Positions 42,829 to 52,537 of a DNA stretch of 64,000 nt are shown here, one piece after another. The position numbers and the translations under genes were made by a program. Numbering within the stretch: the stretch's first letter is position 1; each line of letters begins with the position of its first letter. The notes below the pieces were generated by a model, which saw only the letters and a program-made list of their open reading frames with translations, was not told the DNA's origin and did not search any database. Origin of the DNA: Skeletonema tropicum (lineage: Eukaryota > Bacillariophyta > Thalassiosirophyceae > Thalassiosirales > Thalassiosiraceae); the NCBI GenBank assembly GCA_037178625.1, contig CM074132.1:3658001-3722000 (forward strand), written 5' to 3'.

Positions 42829-43448
42829 ATTATTTCCTCAAAGTTTGTCTTGCAAGTAGGGACAAAAACATGCATGATGGCAATACCAACCACAGGAGAT
42901 CCCACTTCTTCAATTCGTTCTTCGTGCAAAATTTGTTCGATGAGAAGAATGGCAATGCCAATGAGAAAGGCAAGTACAAGTACTCAAATGTCAAGAGATG
43001 GCACAAGCATGCGCCGGGGAAGAATATCTTTAAACTCGAACGTATCTTCTTTCCAATCAATATCAATAACTCGCATTGGGCGCTCGTTGTAGCATTTATG
43101 GACGAGAAAAGAATCCAGTATTATGATTCTTTGAAGTGGAACGGAACGAAATACTTGGAGGGAATTCTTGAGTACTTGCAGGATGATTACAGAAGACAAT
43201 TCAGATCAGACATGGACATATCGGAATGGCGTCTTGTGCTTTGCACAGAAGACACACCGCATCAACAGGCGTACAATAACAAAAATGTATGGGACTGTGG
43301 GGTGTTTGTTTGCTTATTTGCTGACTTCATTGCAATAGATTGTGCTCCAATTTTCGATTATGATGAGGCCTCAATTAACAAGTGCAGGGAGCGAATTGCA
43401 CTTTCAATCATGGATAATTGTGCTATTGACCACCATCTTATTGGGTAA
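42768..43448 (+). CDS. Ulp1/SENP-type (C48) cysteine protease domain of the transposon
   Basis: About 226 residues. The first in-frame ATG at 42,783 starts MQTLEPKVWINDEIVNYF, the usual beginning of the Ulp1 fold. The catalytic set is present: His in NNSHWALVV (about residue 103 of the open frame), Asp in IQYYDSL (about 120), Gln in PHQQAYN, Cys in VWDCGVFVC (about 177). The frame overlaps the integrase frame by 61 bp and is open upstream (SSDRDKVHRESMQTL), so it is either joined to the integrase by a very short intron near 42,729-42,753, by frameshifting, or separated by a mutation. Ulp1 enzymes cut SUMO-like or polyprotein junctions; a role in processing the transposase is inferred. Confidence 0.82.
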   Translation: MHRESMQTLEPKVWINDEIVNYFLKVCLASRDKNMHDGNTNHRRSHFFNSFFVQNLFDEKNGNANEKGKYKYSNVKRWHKHAPGKNIFKLERIFFPININNSHWALVVAFMDEKRIQYYDSLKWNGTKYLEGILEYLQDDYRRQFRSDMDISEWRLVLCTEDTPHQQAYNNKNVWDCGVFVCLFADFIAIDCAPIFDYDEASINKCRERIALSIMDNCAIDHHLIG

Positions 43449-43745
43449 TCAGAAGTAGTCAAGTTGCAACGCATAGTACTGTGAGTTTGTGTGGGATGCT
43501 ACAGTAATAATGTTTGCAGCGCATACTAGTGGGTTTGCCGTGCACCGAGAAACAAGACTGAAAGAGAGTGTTTGCAGGGCGTAGTACTGTGGGTGTTACA
43601 TGATTAGTAGTCTGACAACTTGCTCTGCCAAAAAATTTAAATTTTAAATGGCTTCTTTTTTTCGGGAAAGAAACAAGACTAAGAGAGCTGAGTGCTCTGT
43701 TGAGCTGTTGTGAAATGTTCTTACTAGATAGAATAAACAAAAGCA

Positions 43746-45416
43746 ATGGGCAAAGCTTCAAAGAGAAGAAGGCGAACCGATCGGAGTTCCAAGGTGGAAC
43801 AACAAAAACTGATACGTCTTGTGGAAGAATGGGATCTTCAGACTGGAATAAGTTTACGTCAATATTGCAAGAATAATGGCATTCCACATGGTACTCTTTA
43901 TCCTTATTGCCGTCGAGACAGTAAAAGGAGGCCGCTTCCAACCAATGGAGAAGCCAAACCAAATCATCGGGTGCTCATTCCTGATGATGACTTACATGCA
44001 TTCGTAAAAGAAACGATGTTCAAGGACAAATCATTCAAGATTCAAAAGTTGAAGAAAGATTTCAAGTTGAAGCGAAGACAGGCAGACAACCAATACTACA
44101 ACCGAGTAAAGCCGCTTCTTCCCTTGCCAGAAAGTTATATTGGTCGCAAAGTTGCAAAGTACTTCGTATTATCAGATAAAATTTTCTGTGGTTACGTAAT
44201 CTCATACGATGAGCACGAGGAATGGTGGTCTGTCAGATACGATGATGGTGACTGCGAAGAAATGGATATTGGCGAGCTTGAACTTGCGATGAACTTGTAC
44301 CTTGCCCTCAGTTATTCCAATTCATTCTCCAACAGTGCGAACAGACAGTATCTCGTCTATCATTTACGCGATTGCAGTAGATTCTGCAACGGTAGGGATC
44401 CAAATTCTGATTTAGGTGTAGGTCAAAAGGCTGGTCATCCCTTGAGAAATCATCAGCCAGCATCAGTAAAGGATGCCAACCGAGGCGTGACGGATGGGCT
44501 ATACTTTGCAGTTGCAGTGATAAATGTGGCAATTTCTGTCACACCGCATGACAACGATTTGATCATAGTCCATAAGGGATTGGATCGACTTTCCCACGGT
44601 TCTGGATTTGTATCGACCAAGGCAGATTCTGATACTACGATTCGTATGAATGGTGTTGATGTGATTGATGTCTCAGAGGACATGGCAAGATTTGGCATGG
44701 GTAGAAGGGATGATGGAGTCTTTGTCTTTAGAAGTGGTACAACCGAGGCTGGTATGGTCTCAATGACGAGCGATGCCGTAAAGCAAGCATTCCTTCACTT
44801 TTTGGTGTGTGACGAACGATGTAAGGGATACTTGAGCGCCGATGCTGGCCGTGATGTTGGCAGTAACGTCTATCGTTATGACTTGTTGTTCAATCAAGCT
44901 CAAGGTAGCTGTGACCAATATTCAGATGCTGATGGTAATGTTGTTTTGGATGGTAGCAGGAATCCATTGCGTGTCCCCTTTTTGAAGAAAACAACGGAGA
45001 TACTTCGATTTATGACCGACGAGGTCAAGGAGGAATTGACCTCTGTCTTGACAGGTATGGATCGTTTAACGGAGCAGGTGTACCCAGATGCATTTCCAGA
45101 TGTAAGGCGGCGTGACTTGGTTCGTGATTACTTTGTTAGAGATTATCTGGGGAATGATAATAATATCACGCTGAACTGGGAGTATGTCGGATTCATAGCA
45201 AGACGAGTGACAGATAATGATCGACTTGCTATGCATCTTGATACCAAGAATGATTGGAGGAGTGGTTACAATTACTGCACAACATATTCATACGTCATTG
45301 ACGGATATAGAGTCACCATCATAGCATGTTGCAAGCAAGACTTTGGAAGTCTCATGGAGCGTCTTGATAAAGTTGAGGTGGTGGGTGGTCAATTCCGGCC
45401 TCCAAATGATGCTTAG
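43746..45416 (+). CDS. transposon accessory protein: HTH, Tudor-like and unknown domain
   Basis: A 556-residue single-exon protein inside the Ginger-type element. Residues 1-60 are basic and look like a helix-turn-helix (QQKLIRLVEEWDLQTG, SLRQYCKNNGIPHGTLYPYCRR). Residues 135-185 resemble a Tudor-like chromatin-reader fold (YIGRKVAKYF...CGYVISYDEHEEWWSVRYDDGDCEEMD). The rest (from about 200) is a globular region I do not recognise, with conserved-looking stretches such as FMTDEVKEELTSVLTGMDRL and RLAMHLDTKNDWRSGYNY. It starts its own ORF 300 bp after the protease. An accessory DNA- or chromatin-binding role is inferred. Confidence 0.65.
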   Translation: MGKASKRRRRTDRSSKVEQQKLIRLVEEWDLQTGISLRQYCKNNGIPHGTLYPYCRRDSKRRPLPTNGEAKPNHRVLIPDDDLHAFVKETMFKDKSFKIQKLKKDFKLKRRQADNQYYNRVKPLLPLPESYIGRKVAKYFVLSDKIFCGYVISYDEHEEWWSVRYDDGDCEEMDIGELELAMNLYLALSYSNSFSNSANRQYLVYHLRDCSRFCNGRDPNSDLGVGQKAGHPLRNHQPASVKDANRGVTDGLYFAVAVINVAISVTPHDNDLIIVHKGLDRLSHGSGFVSTKADSDTTIRMNGVDVIDVSEDMARFGMGRRDDGVFVFRSGTTEAGMVSMTSDAVKQAFLHFLVCDERCKGYLSADAGRDVGSNVYRYDLLFNQAQGSCDQYSDADGNVVLDGSRNPLRVPFLKKTTEILRFMTDEVKEELTSVLTGMDRLTEQVYPDAFPDVRRRDLVRDYFVRDYLGNDNNITLNWEYVGFIARRVTDNDRLAMHLDTKNDWRSGYNYCTTYSYVIDGYRVTIIACCKQDFGSLMERLDKVEVVGGQFRPPNDA

Positions 45417-45469
45417 GAGGAGGAGAAATAGAGATGGTTATTAATCATGCATTTTAGTTAGCCGTGTTG

Positions 45470-45970
45470 GGTGGACCATTCTACTTGGTATTGATAGTAT
45501 GTAAGCACATTGCCACTGCTCCGACGAACTGTGTTGATGGAACTGGGTGCCACGAAGCTTTTAGCCGCACCAGTGCGGTTCAATTTGGACTGGCAAGCAT
45601 CAGCAGCATACAACCACCATTTCGTATCTAACGCTGTTGGTATGGCAATAAAACGTGTTTAGTGCCCCATTGCACTTGGTGGTGATTGTATAGAAGCATA
45701 ATGCTACTGCTCATGCGCATTTTATTGATAGAAGTGATGTTGCAACCTTGTTGGCCCCGGTGTGGTCGAGTTTGGGCTTGCTTCAAGCACTACATTGGTC
45801 GCCATTCTGTGTCTAACGCTGTCAGTATGGCAAGGAGCCGCATTTAGTGGCCCATCATACATCATGATGATAGTATAGAAGTATCTCAGTACTGCTCAGA
45901 TGAAATGCAACGATAAAAGTGATGCCACGAACCATATGAGCACGAATTCTGGGTAATTTGTTGTATTCCA
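45470..45970. repeat. degenerate tandem repeat, about 190-bp unit
   Basis: Three diverged units follow one another between the last ORF and the right end of the Ginger-type element. Shared words recur at similar spacing: TTGATAGTAT.TAAGCA / TTGTATAGAAGCATAATG / GATAGTATAGAAGTAT, then TGATG..GCCACGAA, TTTCGTATCTAACGCTGTTGG / TTCTGTGTCTAACGCTGTCAG, and GTTTAGTGCCCCA / CATTTAGTGGCCCA. The third unit is incomplete. Subterminal repeats of this kind often bind transposase. Confidence 0.65.
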
Positions 45971-46668
45971 TTTAGCGTTATAGCTATAACATGTAATGGG
46001 ACGATTATCCTCATGTAGATCCAATACCAATAAAGGCGATCATCCTTATTGACTAATACCATCGAGCGATGCATCCACTATATGTTTGTTTGTTGCATAA
46101 TGAAATTCTTGGCATCCGTAATGTGCCATGATGATGCTGTATCTGTAGTGTATCTGTGCTGATTGTATGTTTCACATTCTTACATGATAATAGATTCTTA
46201 TCATCCCACTTCATTACAACCGCCAAGCCTAACACCCGCTGCCAATTGCTCATATACGGCGGAAATGATTGAGTTCATTGCTGCATGTGCATATTCATTC
46301 CAATATTGTAATTCTCATGAATGTTTTGCCGAAGCAGTCACGACATTGTTGGTAATCAGTTGTACACAATTCGTCAGTGCGTGCTCAATCAATGATAACG
46401 CTGAAAACACTGCTCCATAGCGCAGTATCAAAAGTACCATTCACTAAATTATCGGCGAAGTTTATCCACCGTAGTCGCTGTGGTGATAATCAAAGTAGTG
46501 CAGTATTTACCATCGTGTGATAGATATTGATTTTTTGAGAACGCTGCGCGGATGCATGATGCACGTCTCCATAAAAGTGATAGGATTGAGGAAAACCTAT
46601 GAATGACGCTGACGGAGATAGATGATGCCCGATCTTGGGGCTTGTCATCGCGTTAAGGCGAAATGTTC

Positions 46669-46818
46669 CGAGTAGGGGGCAATCGGTCTATTGGTAGTGA
46701 TAGGCATCGCAATTAGGCCAAATGTATCCGTTTCGTATCCATTTTAGTGGATTGGTCTATTGGCACTGTCAGTTCTGTCATTTGGCTAAATGGCAGATTT
46801 GGTCTTTTGGGTCTAACA
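46669..46818 (-). repeat. right terminal inverted repeat of the Ginger-type element
   Basis: It reads inwards on the minus strand TGTTAGACCCAAAAGACC, then CCATTTAGCCAAATG, and continues to match the left end through GGATACATTTGGC and CCAATAGACC. It ends at 46,818, followed by the GCTC duplication. Confidence 0.85.
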
Positions 46819-47445
46819 GCTCGTGACTCGATTTTTTAAAAGGACCTCAAAAAGCGGGGCCAATTTCAATTTACGACCAGTACCTTTATGGCGCGTCGCG
46901 GCGCGCGACGAAGAACTACGATAGCGTATGTACCTACTTATGTTTCACCCCACCCCCGACTTTACAACTTTCCGGTTCACTGAGGCTTTTTACATATATT
47001 TATTTGCAACCCTTCACATAATTATCCGAAGGTTAAAATAGATCCGAAGGTTAAATAGCCACTGGGTGGATAAAGCGTCCCGTCCGTCGGACAAATTGGC
47101 CAATAGTTGGCCGGCTTCTCATCCTGAGCGCCTACATACTTATATATACAGCCAACGGAAATTGAACGGAGAAATTGAGTCGTTCAAACAAACGACTCAA
47201 TAATATCAATTCCTACGTCCAAAACGGTTGTCCGATACCAGATGCCATCTCAACCGAAAGCCGCCGCCCGCACTTTCTCCTTGTGCAACTTTTTCTCCTG
47301 CCTCTTTCAAATTCATGTCCCTCACGCATGGCCTTCATGGCATGTTGTTGGTAGTAAGGTGATCCAGGCAGCCTCGGGTGTACTCGTCTGCATCCTCCCC
47401 AATATACAATAACTATATTATTAGTTGTGTGGGTGATGATTGAAG
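46819..47445. other. 5' flank of the long disordered-protein gene
   Basis: No gene is seen. It starts with the right GCTC target duplication and includes a GC-rich palindromic word (GCGTCGCGGCGCGCGACG near 46,892-46,909) and a TATATATA stretch near 47,142, 300 bp before the ATG, which could be a core promoter element. Confidence 0.5.
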
Positions 47446-50400
47446 ATGAACGCCTCCAATCTGAAATATCGCAATCGATTAAAGCGTCGGGTGATGATCA
47501 CTCGACAGCAGCTCTATCAGCCTTCTCCGTTGCACGATCATCCACGTACTACTGATGATGATAATGGTGGTGGTGTTTCCGGCTCCTCCATGATGGTTCA
47601 TCGTTATGAACGTCGAGGGGGTGGTGGAGATGATCCGATAGTATCAAAATCAAATCATCCAACCAACAACAAGGAGCAACAACCACCACAACAACATTGG
47701 ATACAACCACAGCAAACAACGCATCCTCCGAAGCGGCAATACAGTAATACCAACAATGCAGCACCACCGTCCACCAAGCCAGCACCGTCCAAACCAACAG
47801 CACAGCATCATCAGCAGCAGTACAGCACAGTAGCATCTCCTCCAGAAGGCCAGGGTGATATATCCAGAACGTTATCGATGCTTACGGATGAAGTTATGCA
47901 AGATCGAAATTCAATGATTAGGAATGTTGTCAATTTGGAGAAGCGGATGCAGTTGAAACGTCAGGAGCAGTCGGGTCAACAGCAGTCGAAGCAACAGCCA
48001 AAGCAGTCGAACCATCAACAGCAGCAGCAGTCGAATAAGCAGCGGCAGCACCAGCAACCAAAGAATGACAATACAAAGCAATCACTAAAGGATGAGGGTG
48101 ACAATCATATTGTCGATTTGGTCAATGAGGCAATCGCCATTAATGTGGGAATGACAAACAACAACAAGAAGAAGAGATCACCATTACGATCCTTTCAATC
48201 TTTGGCGATTAGTGCCAAAAATGATTTCAATAGTCGTCTGGGGAACAACAACAGCATGATGTCGACAATGACTACTACTACTACTACTCCGAATTACAAG
48301 TCTACTCCCAAGGCGGTGGTAACTCCCGATGCACCCAACCCCAACCCTCCTTTGCCACCATCATCATCATCACCAGAGGAGGAAGAAGGAGATGATCTCC
48401 CTCCCAGTCCAGCACCAACAGATCATTCGGCTGATGCTGCGGCTGGTATGATGATGTTTGCTGTGCAAAAGAAGAAGAAGAAGAAGAGTAGCAGTGCTAG
48501 AAAGAAGATTGTTGATAGTGTCATGGTCAAGACTGAGGAGCAGGATGGCAAAGAGGAGATGAATCGTAACGAAGAGTCACGACCTAGTGGCGGTGGTAAT
48601 AAGCATCCTACCACTGTTGGACCTTCGCCTCGTATTGTATCACCATCTTCCAAAGAGGATAATAATCCACCATCACCTTCAAAATCAACAACAAATCCCA
48701 CTCCCACACCACCTCGTCATCCCCATCATCCTCACCTCAATCTCGAACAAAAATTAGTCCGACTCACCACCAAAAACAATCATTCTTCTCCAATCATCAC
48801 AACAACATCATCATCATCACCCATCCATGGATCTTCCAAGGTGTCCGTGGTAAGTGTCACACCATCCATTGAAAGTGAATGTGTACGTCAAAATGCAGAG
48901 ATTTTACTTGCCATGGAGGATGCCATGATGGACTTTATGGGTGGTGGTGGTGGTGTTGATGGTGGTCTTGCTACTGTACAGTCGGTTGATGACAATGGTG
49001 ACGATGATGATATAGATGAAGATGAGGGGGATGTACTACATACGGAAGAGAGATTGTTGTTGAATGAAGCAACTACTGCAGAAACGATTGGGACTCGAGA
49101 AGAAGCATTATTAGTCTCGCCTCAAAACCAACGGGAGAATACCTCTTCGACTCTATTCTCCTTGGAGGAACAACAGGACGAAAGTGATGATTATGCCGAC
49201 CCTCCATTGATGAGTAGCGATGATTCAAATAATCACAGTGACGTTTCTCCCTCCTCCTCCTCCCGGTCAGGATCGGGATTTACAAGCGATGAACAACAAA
49301 AAACCGATGATGATAGCGATGGAGAAGAATTCGTCATTGCAGAACGAAAAGAGGGAAAAGATTTGGGAACATTCTTCGATCAACTGAGTAGCATGTTTGG
49401 TGTACGATGCGCCCTCGATAGAGATGAAGATTCGGACATTTTTTACATGAACAATAGTCAGTTTAACACATCGGTATTCAGTGCCGCTGCTGAAATTGAA
49501 GAGATGAATCAAAAGCGAATGATTGATGATGCTCGGAAAGAAGGTGTTGTGCCTACTATTCATAATGCAGAATCATTTTGTGGTGAGTCTCATACTACCA
49601 TGCCACGGGGTAATACTACGAAGCAGAGGGAGGATCAGCAGCTTGCATATTTGTCGCCGCCACGGGAGGTGAATGGGCCGGCTATTCAGTTTGCACGACA
49701 TGATATTGATGGCAATGTTCCGCCTGATCCCGACCTTTCGTTAGAGATTGATGATGATGACATTTTCGATGATGATGATGATGACATTTTCGATGATGAT
49801 GACGACATTTTCGATGATGCAGTAGATGCTGAAGGTGATTGTCTGCCCGATCCCGAAGAAGGCAGTGGTGCGGATGATGGCAAAGGCGGTAGAGACCCAC
49901 CAAGAGGGATTGATCCGGAGGAGGGTGAAGGGGTTTCTGATCAAAATCATTTCCAGAAACAGAGGATCTTACCGAATGCAAGTGCTGCGCTTACCCTGGA
50001 TCATGTCAAAACAACAACTCGAGAGAAAAACAAGAGCTCATCTCTTCATTGGCAATCTTCAAATGGTCTAATCTTGGATGACGAAATGAATGCAAAGCAG
50101 CTCTGTTCCATCAGAGCCAAGACAAGTGAAAAGATTGAGAGTACGTCGACAATTCCCCCTTCCATTTCTACAAACACCACAATACTTCAAGAGCACTTCG
50201 TCGAAAATGAGCACAAGTTGAGTCCCAACTATAGAAGGAGAGCAGGTGGACATTTGCAGTTTATTGATGAAGTTGAAGACGAAGATGATGACCCATCTGT
50301 TGGCGAAGAGAGTGATGAGGGTCCCCAATACGATTACGAGCAGTTTGTTGAAGAGTTCAAAGAAGTGGTTCAAAAGGATCCTGAACCAATTGAGCCTGAA

Positions 50401-52233
50401 CCAGTTGAAGAGCTAGTTATTGGCTCTATTTCGGAATCAAGTTCTTTGAAGGATGAAGAAGTTGATTTTGATTTGCTTCCAAAGTCCAAACCACCTCAGA
50501 ATGTGACGCAAAAGAGGGAGATGGAAGCTGCAATTCAACGATCGATGCGTCAGGCTACTTCCAACCGACAACGAAAGTACTTGCAACATGTTCCACAGCC
50601 TGAATTAGTCCAAAGTCATTATCAGGGTCAACAACAACAACGGCAAACTACGCAGTCGTCGGTCCAGCCAATTCATAGAAATGCAGTAAAGCAACCCTCG
50701 GTTCAAGCTGCTTATGCCCAAAAATATAATCATGAGCAACCCAAAGCAGCAAAGACCCGATTGGAGGAGAAGCTTCAAGGCCTCGGTGCTCCGACGAAAT
50801 TATCTGGTGATTCGGTTGGGACTTCGGAGTTGGGGTCGCTTTATTCTGCTAGCTTTGCTGCTGGTGTTCCAAAGACCATTGTCCAACGCCCTAACCCTCC
50901 ACCTTCGTCAATGCAGAATGTAGCAAATCAAGGAACACGACAACATGCTTTGAATACTCTGTCGCGTGGACTTACGCCCGACTTTTCATCGCAAGAACCT
51001 TTGCGTGAAAGAGGATCAACTCAGCCCGGACCTACAGCAGCGAAAGGAGATAGAGATGGATTTGCTGATAGCAAGGATACATTGGGATTCATTCCGATCG
51101 GATCTGAAACTTGGAAGTTGAAGCATGAATTTTTGGATTCGTCGCCATTAGATCCACCACCTCGACGTTCCCCGCTTGGATTTTTCCCTTCTTCAATTGA
51201 TGAAACTAGCCAAGTATCCGATGGCTTTGGTCGATTGAACAACAACACGTTGGGCTCACTACAAGTTGGAAAAGAAACTTGGAAGTTGAAGTATGACTTT
51301 CATGATACACCAGCCAAAGGTAATGCTCCGTTCAATCCCCCTCAGCCGCAGGAATTTGAGAGAAGACAGCAGCAGCGTCCTGAGCTGGTAGCCCCCCCAG
51401 AAGTTAAGAGAAGACAGCAGCAGCAGCAGCCTGAGCCGGTAGCTCCCCCAACTGTTAATCGCTACCGACAAAAGATTCCATTACGTCCTGTACAGCCTGT
51501 AAGGAGCGATTCAAGCAATAGATATTCTCCTAAGAAGCTGGTTATGAAGTCTGAAACGAAAAATCGAGCTGGGACACAAGTGCATTCTCTTCATTTTGTT
51601 GGGGTTGAGGACAGCCCTTCCCCCAAAAAGCCTTCTTCTCCGCGAGCTAGGCTGTTGTCAGGAAAGAAGAAGCTATTTCAGAGCCTCCCATCTGCTGTAA
51701 AAGTGGTGAGACAAGCATCGTCTCCTCGGTCTCAAAGAGTGAGCCGTGTCGTAAAGGAGAGTAATGAGTCATTGCTGAGTAACCAACCCGTACAAGAACA
51801 ATCTGAAGCGGAAGGACGACGTAATCAAGCAGCACATATTGAGTCGAGGCTGACTACGAAGGATCCCATGCCCACGCGCCCCACGGTGAATAGATCACTT
51901 GAGGACAAGCTAAGGAGCGTAGATCCGCCGAGTAGTGAAAAACCAAAATTGGCTGAGGAGGCAGAGGTATCTCAAATAAGTGGTTCTGTTTTCGAAGCTG
52001 TCGAAGTCGGCTCGTTTGGAGTGCAGCACACGCTTTTTAGCAAATGGGATAAACAACCAAAAGATTCAGTGAACCGTCAGCCATCTGTACAGCCACATCC
52101 ATACCAATCGCAGCCTCCTCCCCAACGCCAACCTCAATACAAGTCCGTATCATATATCTCCACTTTCAATGGAAAGCAAGATCAAGTTGTCTACAAGCTA
52201 CCAAATCTAGGAAGATTCAGGCGTAAAAAGTGA
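47446..52233 (+). CDS. 1,595-residue intrinsically disordered protein
   Basis: One uninterrupted frame from ATG 47,446. Most of it is low-complexity: Gln/His-rich tracts (residues 75-200), a Lys run (QKKKKKKSS near 345), Asp-rich tracts including three DDDIFDD units near 768-790, and Ser/Pro-rich linkers. No enzymatic domain is recognised. A basic N-terminus (KYRNRLKRR) and a short block repeated near residues 1,205 and 1,270 (LGFIPIGSETWKLKHEFLD and LGSLQVGKETWKLKYDFHD) look conserved. Coding microsatellites explain the many overlapping frames on both strands. It may be a scaffold or cytoskeletal protein (inference from composition only). It is convergent with the GT90-like gene, 304 bp apart. 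Confidence 0.7.
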   Translation: MNASNLKYRNRLKRRVMITRQQLYQPSPLHDHPRTTDDDNGGGVSGSSMMVHRYERRGGGGDDPIVSKSNHPTNNKEQQPPQQHWIQPQQTTHPPKRQYSNTNNAAPPSTKPAPSKPTAQHHQQQYSTVASPPEGQGDISRTLSMLTDEVMQDRNSMIRNVVNLEKRMQLKRQEQSGQQQSKQQPKQSNHQQQQQSNKQRQHQQPKNDNTKQSLKDEGDNHIVDLVNEAIAINVGMTNNNKKKRSPLRSFQSLAISAKNDFNSRLGNNNSMMSTMTTTTTTPNYKSTPKAVVTPDAPNPNPPLPPSSSSPEEEEGDDLPPSPAPTDHSADAAAGMMMFAVQKKKKKKSSSARKKIVDSVMVKTEEQDGKEEMNRNEESRPSGGGNKHPTTVGPSPRIVSPSSKEDNNPPSPSKSTTNPTPTPPRHPHHPHLNLEQKLVRLTTKNNHSSPIITTTSSSSPIHGSSKVSVVSVTPSIESECVRQNAEILLAMEDAMMDFMGGGGGVDGGLATVQSVDDNGDDDDIDEDEGDVLHTEERLLLNEATTAETIGTREEALLVSPQNQRENTSSTLFSLEEQQDESDDYADPPLMSSDDSNNHSDVSPSSSSRSGSGFTSDEQQKTDDDSDGEEFVIAERKEGKDLGTFFDQLSSMFGVRCALDRDEDSDIFYMNNSQFNTSVFSAAAEIEEMNQKRMIDDARKEGVVPTIHNAESFCGESHTTMPRGNTTKQREDQQLAYLSPPREVNGPAIQFARHDIDGNVPPDPDLSLEIDDDDIFDDDDDDIFDDDDDIFDDAVDAEGDCLPDPEEGSGADDGKGGRDPPRGIDPEEGEGVSDQNHFQKQRILPNASAALTLDHVKTTTREKNKSSSLHWQSSNGLILDDEMNAKQLCSIRAKTSEKIESTSTIPPSISTNTTILQEHFVENEHKLSPNYRRRAGGHLQFIDEVEDEDDDPSVGEESDEGPQYDYEQFVEEFKEVVQKDPEPIEPEPVEELVIGSISESSSLKDEEVDFDLLPKSKPPQNVTQKREMEAAIQRSMRQATSNRQRKYLQHVPQPELVQSHYQGQQQQRQTTQSSVQPIHRNAVKQPSVQAAYAQKYNHEQPKAAKTRLEEKLQGLGAPTKLSGDSVGTSELGSLYSASFAAGVPKTIVQRPNPPPSSMQNVANQGTRQHALNTLSRGLTPDFSSQEPLRERGSTQPGPTAAKGDRDGFADSKDTLGFIPIGSETWKLKHEFLDSSPLDPPPRRSPLGFFPSSIDETSQVSDGFGRLNNNTLGSLQVGKETWKLKYDFHDTPAKGNAPFNPPQPQEFERRQQQRPELVAPPEVKRRQQQQQPEPVAPPTVNRYRQKIPLRPVQPVRSDSSNRYSPKKLVMKSETKNRAGTQVHSLHFVGVEDSPSPKKPSSPRARLLSGKKKLFQSLPSAVKVVRQASSPRSQRVSRVVKESNESLLSNQPVQEQSEAEGRRNQAAHIESRLTTKDPMPTRPTVNRSLEDKLRSVDPPSSEKPKLAEEAEVSQISGSVFEAVEVGSFGVQHTLFSKWDKQPKDSVNRQPSVQPHPYQSQPPPQRQPQYKSVSYISTFNGKQDQVVYKLPNLGRFRRKK

Positions 52234-52537
52234 AAGCATTGACGATGAAAGCATGGATAAAGTTAGGCAAACACGGGAGTTACCCCACAATATAGTACTT
52301 GTGAATACCAAAATGTGAAATTTGTGCATTCCATTTGAACAAAGCTCATGAAGCTTGGTACGGGTATTTACCCTGCGATGGTATTTAAGACTAACAAAAT
52401 AGCAATCCAACAATGCAAAATTTAAGGACGACTTTGAATACAATAGGGGCATTGGCAACTTGTGTAAATAACAATACAATGATGTCCTTATATAATCTAC
52501 TCCTAAAATACCAATTATCTATTGCAACAACTATATC
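52234..52537. other. short convergent spacer
   Basis: 304 bp between the stop codons of two convergent genes; it presumably holds both polyadenylation regions. Nothing else is recognised. Confidence 0.6.

Larger units (their letters stand above)
39043..46818 (+). mobile_element. Ginger-type DNA transposon with integrase, Ulp1 protease and accessory protein
   Basis: A 7,776-bp element. The ends begin TGTTAGACCCAAAAGA and are inverted repeats over roughly 150-180 bp (left about 39,043-39,221, right about 46,669-46,818). GCTC at 39,039-39,042 and 46,819-46,822 is a 4-bp target duplication. TGT...ACA ends, 4-bp duplications and a retroviral-type DDE integrase that needs no reverse transcriptase are the hallmarks of Ginger elements, some of which carry an Ulp1 or OTU protease. 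Contents: integrase/CXC gene, Ulp1 region, and a third ORF with HTH and Tudor-like segments. Most frames are open, so it may be recently active. Confidence 0.85.

Noticed and set aside
39043..46818. Polinton/Maverick or other virus-like element, because of integrase plus cysteine protease
   Set aside because: No capsid, packaging ATPase or protein-primed polymerase is present; length, TGTTAG ends and the 4-bp duplication fit a Ginger-type transposon better.
48423..49981. Minus-strand ORFs (for example His- and Phe-rich frames) inside the long disordered-protein gene
   Set aside because: They arise from GAT, AAG and CAG microsatellites read in other frames.
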